Below are positions 6,333 through 10,881 of a stretch of DNA of 10,881 nt, piece after piece. Position 1 is the first letter of the stretch, and each line of letters opens with the position of its first letter. The translations under genes and the position numbers were made by a program. The notes under the pieces are model-generated. The model was given only the letters and a program-made list of their open reading frames with translations, ran no database searches and had not been told where the DNA came from. Origin of the DNA: Tannerella sp. (GTDB taxonomy: Bacteria; Bacteroidota; Bacteroidia; Bacteroidales; Tannerellaceae); assembly GCA_031272655.1 (NCBI GenBank), contig JAISTJ010000114.1, positions 1 to 10,881 on the forward strand, read 5' to 3'.

Positions 6333-9236
6333 ATGAGGTTATTAAAACTGATTTTTTTTACGCTGTTAGCCGCCCTCTGCAGCCTCGCCGCCGCCTACGG
6401 ACAGGGATTGAAGCATTTCACCCTAAAGAACGGCTTGAAAGTATATATCTGGGAAGACGCCAACCAGTCGGATGTATATGGCATGGTCGCCGTACGCACC
6501 GGCTCGGTTAACGACCCCGAACAATATACCGGTCTGGCTCATTACCTTGAGCATGTCCTCTTCAAAGGCACCGACAAAATCAGCGCCCTCGACTGGACTG
6601 CCGAAGAGCCTGTTTATAAGGACATTATAGCCAAATACGACCAAATGGCGGACGAGACCGACCCCGCGAAGAAATCCGCATTAGGCAAGGAAATAAACGA
6701 ACTGACCGTCAAGCAGTCGCAGTTGAGCGTCTCTACCGAGTTCTCCAACCTCATGGAAGGCATTGGCGCTAAGGGACTGAACGCCGCGACCTCGTTCGAC
6801 GAGACCTACTATATCAACTATTTCCCTGCATATCAAATCAATAAATGGCTTGAAATATCGTCGCAGCGGTTCATCAATCCCGTCTTCCGCACCTTCCAGT
6901 CGGAACTTGAGACCGTCTATGAAGAGTACAACCGCTCAAACGACAATCCTAACACGGCGCTGTCGAACTTGCTGTTTGAAAAAGCCTTTGAGGGTAGCCC
7001 CTACGCGCGCCCTATTATCGGCAAGGGCGAGCATCTTAAAAATCCCCGCCTTAGCAAACTGATACAGTTCTATCAAGACTGGTATGTTCCTGAAAATATG
7101 GCGCTTATATTAGTCGGCAATATCAAGACGGAAGAAATCAGCGCCCGCATAGCCTCTACTTTCGGACGCCTGACAGCGCGCCCCACGCCCGAAAGAAAGC
7201 GCTATCCGGAGACGCCGTTCAACGGCAGAAAGCAGTTCTCCAAAAAGACAGGCTCGTATTCTATGGTGAACCTTATCTATAACGGCGTCAAGTCCGGCGC
7301 GCCCGACGAGATACCCCTCGCTATCGCTACCTCGCTGCTCTCTAACGGCAGTTCTACCGGCTTGCTCGACAAAACCGTCATTAACGGCGACCTGATGAGC
7401 ATCGGCGCTTTCCCGCTCAGCATGCGCGAACAAGGCAGAACCATCATCACCGCCATTCCTGCCTTCGACGAGAACCAGAGACGCTTCGAATCAAACAAAA
7501 GCGCTGAAAAAAAACTCATCGACGCAGTGCAAAAGGTCGCTAAAGGCGAGTTCTCCGAAGAACTCATCGAGCAGATAAAACTCAATATGTGCCGCGATTT
7601 CGACCTCTCAACCGAATCAAACAAGGGCAAGGCTGATATGATTAGAGACGCTTTCATCGCCGATATGGATTTGAACTATCTCCTTAATTATAAGGAAGAA
7701 GTGATGAGCGTTACGATAGACCGCGTCAAGGAAGTCGCTGCTAAATACCTGAACGGCAACTATATAGCCCTGCATACCGAGAAAGGCAAGCCCGAAAAGA
7801 GCGAGAAAATTAAAAAACCTAAATATGCGCCATTAGAGACGCCCGAAGGCAAACAGTCGCTCTATGCGCTGCAGTTCAAGAACCTGCCCGTCAAATCGTC
7901 CGACGCGCATATCTTCGACTTCAGCGAGGTTCAATCACGCAAGTTGAACGAGCGCTCTGTGCTTTACTACACCCCGAACCCCGACAACGAGGTTTACAGC
8001 CTTACCCTGCGCTATGGCGTCGGCAAACGCGCCATGCCGCGCCTCGCTGTGGCTGCCGCCCTGATGAACAGCGCCGGTATTATGGGAAGCCTCAAATCGG
8101 ACGAACTAAAGGAAGCATTCGGCGCTATCAATACCCAATGCGCTATCAGCGCCGACGACGACTATCTCTATGTCTCGCTCTACGGCTTCGAAGCCTCGCT
8201 CAAAGAGGCTTGCCAACTGCTCTCGCGCCAGATGCTGATGCCCGCCCTCGACGACAAGCAACTGAGCCAGGTCAAAAGCAGTATCATTGTAGGACGCATG
8301 AACCGGTCCGATAATACTCAAACGCTTACCGACGCCCTGCAGAAATATGTCATGTACCGCGACAAGTCGGATTATATTGACGACCTGACCGACCAGGAAG
8401 TGCTTGACCTGCAGATTGCAGGCTTGACGGGCGATGTCAACCGCGCCGCCAACTACGAGGCTGAAATATTCTACAGCGGCACGCTGCCTTTTGAAGACGT
8501 CTTCGCCATCCTCAGCCAAAACCTGCCCTTAGTGGCGCAGGAGATTCCCAGCGATTCACCCAAGCAGAAAGAAATAGCCCGAGCAACGGAGAACACCGTT
8601 TATTTCGTGCCGAACTCGGACGTCGAGCAGGCGCAGATTTATATCTGTATGCCTTTGGAAGAGTACGACAAAGACAAGGAAGTCCTCTACGAGGCTTTTA
8701 ATCAGTACTTCTCAGGCGGTTTCAACGGTCTGGTGATAAACGAACTGCGCGAGAAACGCTCAATGGTCTATTCTGCCGGAGGGTACGTGATGACGCCCGT
8801 TACGCCGCACAACCCCGTCTATTTCTATGGCGCCGCCGCTACCCAAAACGACAAGGCTGTGGAAGCCCTCGACATTTTCATCAACCTGCTGCGCGATATG
8901 CCTGAAAATGAACAGCGTATGGCAAACATCAAAAGTTACCTCAAAGAATATTTCAACACGTCCATGCCCTCGTTCCGCAACCGCGCTACCACAATGGTTT
9001 ACTACCAGCGCATGGGCTTCAGCGACAATCCGGTAAAAGACTTCCTTGCCGCCATAGACAAACTGACCTTCGACGACATCTTGAAGTTCTACCGCGAGAA
9101 CATCAAAGACCGCCCCCTAACCATCGGCATCATGGGCAATCCCAAAAACATCTCTACCGAAGACCTGAAAAAATACGGCAAAGTAATAAGAATCAGCGAC
9201 AAAAAATTATTCAACGACAAAGACAAACTGTTTTAA
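6333..9236 (+). CDS. Secreted M16 family zinc metalloprotease (insulinase/pitrilysin-like)
   Basis: The 967-residue product begins with a signal peptide (basic RLLK, hydrophobic core, AAAYGQ near 19-24), so it should act in the periplasm or beyond. The inverted zinc motif HYLEH at 70-74 gives His70 and His74 as metal ligands and Glu73 as the catalytic base. The third ligand is most likely Glu198 in ELETVYEEYNRS, with Glu191 seven residues before it, the same spacing as in human insulin-degrading enzyme. The length fits a protein with four M16 modules: an active N-terminal half and an inactive C-terminal half. The latter contains INELREKRSMVYS, where Arg806 and Tyr813 match the substrate-binding Arg/Tyr pair spacing of the family. 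Such enzymes close around and cut peptides and small unfolded proteins. The gene starts after the repeat region and its stop is 4 bases from pheS. Natural substrate unknown; PqqL/FusC-type periplasmic processing is one possibility. Confidence 0.95.
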   Translation: MRLLKLIFFTLLAALCSLAAAYGQGLKHFTLKNGLKVYIWEDANQSDVYGMVAVRTGSVNDPEQYTGLAHYLEHVLFKGTDKISALDWTAEEPVYKDIIAKYDQMADETDPAKKSALGKEINELTVKQSQLSVSTEFSNLMEGIGAKGLNAATSFDETYYINYFPAYQINKWLEISSQRFINPVFRTFQSELETVYEEYNRSNDNPNTALSNLLFEKAFEGSPYARPIIGKGEHLKNPRLSKLIQFYQDWYVPENMALILVGNIKTEEISARIASTFGRLTARPTPERKRYPETPFNGRKQFSKKTGSYSMVNLIYNGVKSGAPDEIPLAIATSLLSNGSSTGLLDKTVINGDLMSIGAFPLSMREQGRTIITAIPAFDENQRRFESNKSAEKKLIDAVQKVAKGEFSEELIEQIKLNMCRDFDLSTESNKGKADMIRDAFIADMDLNYLLNYKEEVMSVTIDRVKEVAAKYLNGNYIALHTEKGKPEKSEKIKKPKYAPLETPEGKQSLYALQFKNLPVKSSDAHIFDFSEVQSRKLNERSVLYYTPNPDNEVYSLTLRYGVGKRAMPRLAVAAALMNSAGIMGSLKSDELKEAFGAINTQCAISADDDYLYVSLYGFEASLKEACQLLSRQMLMPALDDKQLSQVKSSIIVGRMNRSDNTQTLTDALQKYVMYRDKSDYIDDLTDQEVLDLQIAGLTGDVNRAANYEAEIFYSGTLPFEDVFAILSQNLPLVAQEIPSDSPKQKEIARATENTVYFVPNSDVEQAQIYICMPLEEYDKDKEVLYEAFNQYFSGGFNGLVINELREKRSMVYSAGGYVMTPVTPHNPVYFYGAAATQNDKAVEALDIFINLLRDMPENEQRMANIKSYLKEYFNTSMPSFRNRATTMVYYQRMGFSDNPVKDFLAAIDKLTFDDILKFYRENIKDRPLTIGIMGNPKNISTEDLKKYGKVIRISDKKLFNDKDKLF

Positions 9237-9240
9237 GTAT

Positions 9241-10260
9241 ATGATAGAAAAAATTAAAAACCTGCTCAACGAGGTTAAAGAGTTGAAAGTTGATAGCGCC
9301 GAGGAATTGGAGGCGTTGAGAATCAAGTATTTAAGTAAGAAAGGCGCTGTGTCAGAGCTGATGAACGATTTCCGCAACGTGGCGGCCGAACAGAAACGCG
9401 AGATAGGGCAGCATCTCAATGAGCTTAAAGAGTTCACACAGAGCAAGATAAATGAGCTTCGCGAGGGATTTGAGAAAGTCAGCGCGTCTGTTAGTGACCA
9501 AGACCTTTCGCGTACCGCATATCCGGTGCTTCTCGGGTCGCGGCATCCGCTCTCGATTGTCAAAAAAGAGATATGCGATATCTTTGGCCGTCAGGGTTTT
9601 AATATCGCCGAAGGGCCTGAAGTAGAGGATGACTGGCATGTGTTCTCGTCGCTGAATTTCGCCGATGACCATCCGGCGCGCGACATGCAGGACACTTTTT
9701 TCATCGCTCACAACCCCGATGTGTTGCTGCGGACGCATACATCTTCCGTCCAAACGCGTGTAATGGAGCGCACACAGCCGCCTGTACGCATCATCTGTCC
9801 GGGACGTGTTTATCGTAACGAGGCTATATCCTACCGCGCCCACTGCTTTTTCCATCAGGTAGAGGCGCTTTATGTGGATAAAAATGTCTCGTTTGCTGAT
9901 TTGAAGCAGGTTTTGCTCTATTTCGCCAAAGAGATGTTTGGCGAGGACACGAAGATACGCCTGCGTCCGTCGTTCTTCCCGTTCACGGAGCCGAGTGCGG
10001 AGATGGACATCAGCTGTAATATCTGCGGAGGCAAAGGTTGCCCGTTCTGCAAACATACAGGTTGGGTGGAAATTCTTGGCTGCGGGATGGTTGATCCTAA
10101 TGTGCTGGATAACTGCGGAATAGACAGTTCTGTTTATACCGGTTATGCGCTCGGGATGGGTATTGAGCGCATAACCAACCTCAAATATCGCATCAAAGAC
10201 CTTCGCCTCTTTTCCGAAAATGATCTCCGTTTCCTGCATCAATTCGAGGCTGCATGCTGA
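9241..10260 (+). CDS. pheS: Phenylalanine--tRNA ligase alpha subunit
   Basis: PheS forms the catalytic half of the cytoplasmic alpha2-beta2 synthetase that charges tRNA-Phe with phenylalanine using ATP. The 339-residue length is normal. Residues 1-90 form the N-terminal helical coiled coil that contacts tRNA. The class II core begins near HPLSIVKKEI (102) and includes GPEVEDDWHVF, the motif 2 region with RVYRNEAIS, the phenylalanine-pocket segment RPSFFPFTEPS (242-252), and motif 3 GMGIERI (305-311). A CX2CX4CX2C cluster (Cys259, 262, 267, 270) sits between motifs 2 and 3, replacing a shorter loop of E. coli PheS; similar knuckles occur in many PheS proteins. The partner gene pheT is not in the window, so the subunits are encoded apart, at least in the downstream direction visible here. 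The start lies 4 bases after the protease stop, suggesting translational coupling. Confidence 0.97.
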   Translation: MIEKIKNLLNEVKELKVDSAEELEALRIKYLSKKGAVSELMNDFRNVAAEQKREIGQHLNELKEFTQSKINELREGFEKVSASVSDQDLSRTAYPVLLGSRHPLSIVKKEICDIFGRQGFNIAEGPEVEDDWHVFSSLNFADDHPARDMQDTFFIAHNPDVLLRTHTSSVQTRVMERTQPPVRIICPGRVYRNEAISYRAHCFFHQVEALYVDKNVSFADLKQVLLYFAKEMFGEDTKIRLRPSFFPFTEPSAEMDISCNICGGKGCPFCKHTGWVEILGCGMVDPNVLDNCGIDSSVYTGYALGMGIERITNLKYRIKDLRLFSENDLRFLHQFEAAC

Positions 10261-10264
10261 AAAT

Positions 10265-10881
10265 ATGACAAAAAAGGAACGATACAAAAAAATCATTGCG
10301 TGGTTTGAAGAAAACATGCCGGTAGCCGAAACGGAGCTGAAATACAAAGACCCGTTCCAGCTTCTTATTGCCGTCATCCTGTCTGCCCAGTGCACCGACA
10401 AGCGTGTCAATATGATAACTCCGGCGCTTTTTAAAGCATATCCTACACCGGAAAAGCTCGCCGAAGCTACTCCCGAAGAGGTCTATGAATTCATCAAAAG
10501 CGTATCATACCCAAACAACAAAGCAAAACATTTAGTCGGCATGGCGAGGATGTTACTTGCTTATTTTCAGGGAGTTGTGCCGTCGGATGTGGACGAACTG
10601 CAAAAATTACCCGGAGTAGGGCGCAAGACGGCAAACGTAATAGCCGCCGTAGTTTTCGACAAGCCCGCAATGGCCGTTGACACGCACGTCTTCAGGGTAG
10701 CCAACCGTATCGGCCTGACAACCAACAGCAAAACCCCGCTCGCCACCGAAAAAGAGTTAGTCAAATACATCCCCGAACCCCTTATCCCCAAAGCCCACCA
10801 TTGGCTAATCCTGCACGGCCGCTACACCTGCACCGCCCGCAACCCCAAATGCCCAACTTGCCCCTTCGCGGAGTGGTGTGA
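10265..10881 (+). CDS. nth: Endonuclease III (3' end cut by the window)
   Basis: This base-excision-repair enzyme removes oxidised pyrimidines from DNA and nicks the abasic site by its lyase activity. The frame runs from ATG at 10265, 4 bases after the pheS stop, to the window edge without a stop; 205 complete codons are present plus two bases. The helix-hairpin-helix ends in LPGVGRKTAN with catalytic Lys121, and Asp139 lies in AVDTHVFRVANR, 18 residues later, as in E. coli Nth (Lys120/Asp138). The [4Fe-4S] ligands Cys189, Cys196, Cys199 and Cys205 keep the CX6CX2CX5C pattern of the family. Only a short C-terminal tail, probably fewer than about 20 residues, is missing. The last 120 bases or so are strongly C-rich on the coding strand. 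Identity is very secure. Confidence 0.96.
   Translation, partial: MTKKERYKKIIAWFEENMPVAETELKYKDPFQLLIAVILSAQCTDKRVNMITPALFKAYPTPEKLAEATPEEVYEFIKSVSYPNNKAKHLVGMARMLLAYFQGVVPSDVDELQKLPGVGRKTANVIAAVVFDKPAMAVDTHVFRVANRIGLTTNSKTPLATEKELVKYIPEPLIPKAHHWLILHGRYTCTARNPKCPTCPFAEWC

Noticed and set aside
10015..10050. Cysteine cluster in PheS as a novel zinc-binding insertion
   Set aside because: Comparable CxxC-type knuckles at this place are, to my recollection, common in PheS of Bacteroidota and Firmicutes, so it is a family variant and not a new feature.
9352..10410. Long reverse-strand open frame (352 codons) opposite pheS and the start of nth
   Set aside because: Both + strand genes are unmistakable family members. 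The antisense frame has no recognisable domain, and codon bias of the sense genes readily leaves such frames open.

Overview
The window looks like a chromosome fragment from a member of the Bacteroidota, probably Bacteroidales. The evidence is an adjacent SusC/RagA and SusD/RagB pair, AT-rich translation leaders with little Shine-Dalgarno character, a promoter matching the Bacteroidota -7 consensus TAnnTTTG, and a PheS of the type carrying a cysteine-rich knuckle. All genes seen are on the + strand. The species cannot be named from this sequence alone.

Layout. (1) 1-431: the C-terminal part of a PlsC-superfamily acyltransferase that runs in from upstream. (2) 432-542: a short AT-rich gap with a good Bacteroidota-type promoter for the next operon. 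(3) 543-6051: a compact nutrient-uptake operon with a SusC-like TonB-dependent outer-membrane transporter, its SusD-like surface lipoprotein, and a third lipoprotein with an FN3-like domain and an unidentified C-terminal domain. No glycoside hydrolase, sulfatase, sigma/anti-sigma pair or sensor kinase lies within the window, so the imported substrate cannot be deduced. (4) 6052-6332: a non-coding gap mostly filled by a repetitive element, made of a long interrupted palindrome followed by a 42-bp tandem repeat whose 18-bp core occurs three times without a mismatch. (5) 6333-10881: three closely packed genes with 4-bp gaps: a large secreted M16 zinc metalloprotease, pheS (phenylalanyl-tRNA synthetase alpha subunit), and nth (endonuclease III), which is cut by the window end a few residues after its iron-sulfur cluster motif.

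How the genes may work together. The SusCD-like complex would capture a polymer breakdown product at the cell surface and pull it into the periplasm using TonB energy, with the third lipoprotein as an accessory binder. The M16 protease would act in the periplasm or outside the cell on peptides. It could process peptides imported by the neighbouring transporter, but the two units are separated by the repeat element and this link is inference only. pheS and nth are housekeeping genes that probably share a transcript with the protease.

I found no convincing new defence, mobile or RNA-guided system. The most unusual structure is the repeat element at 6062-6275.
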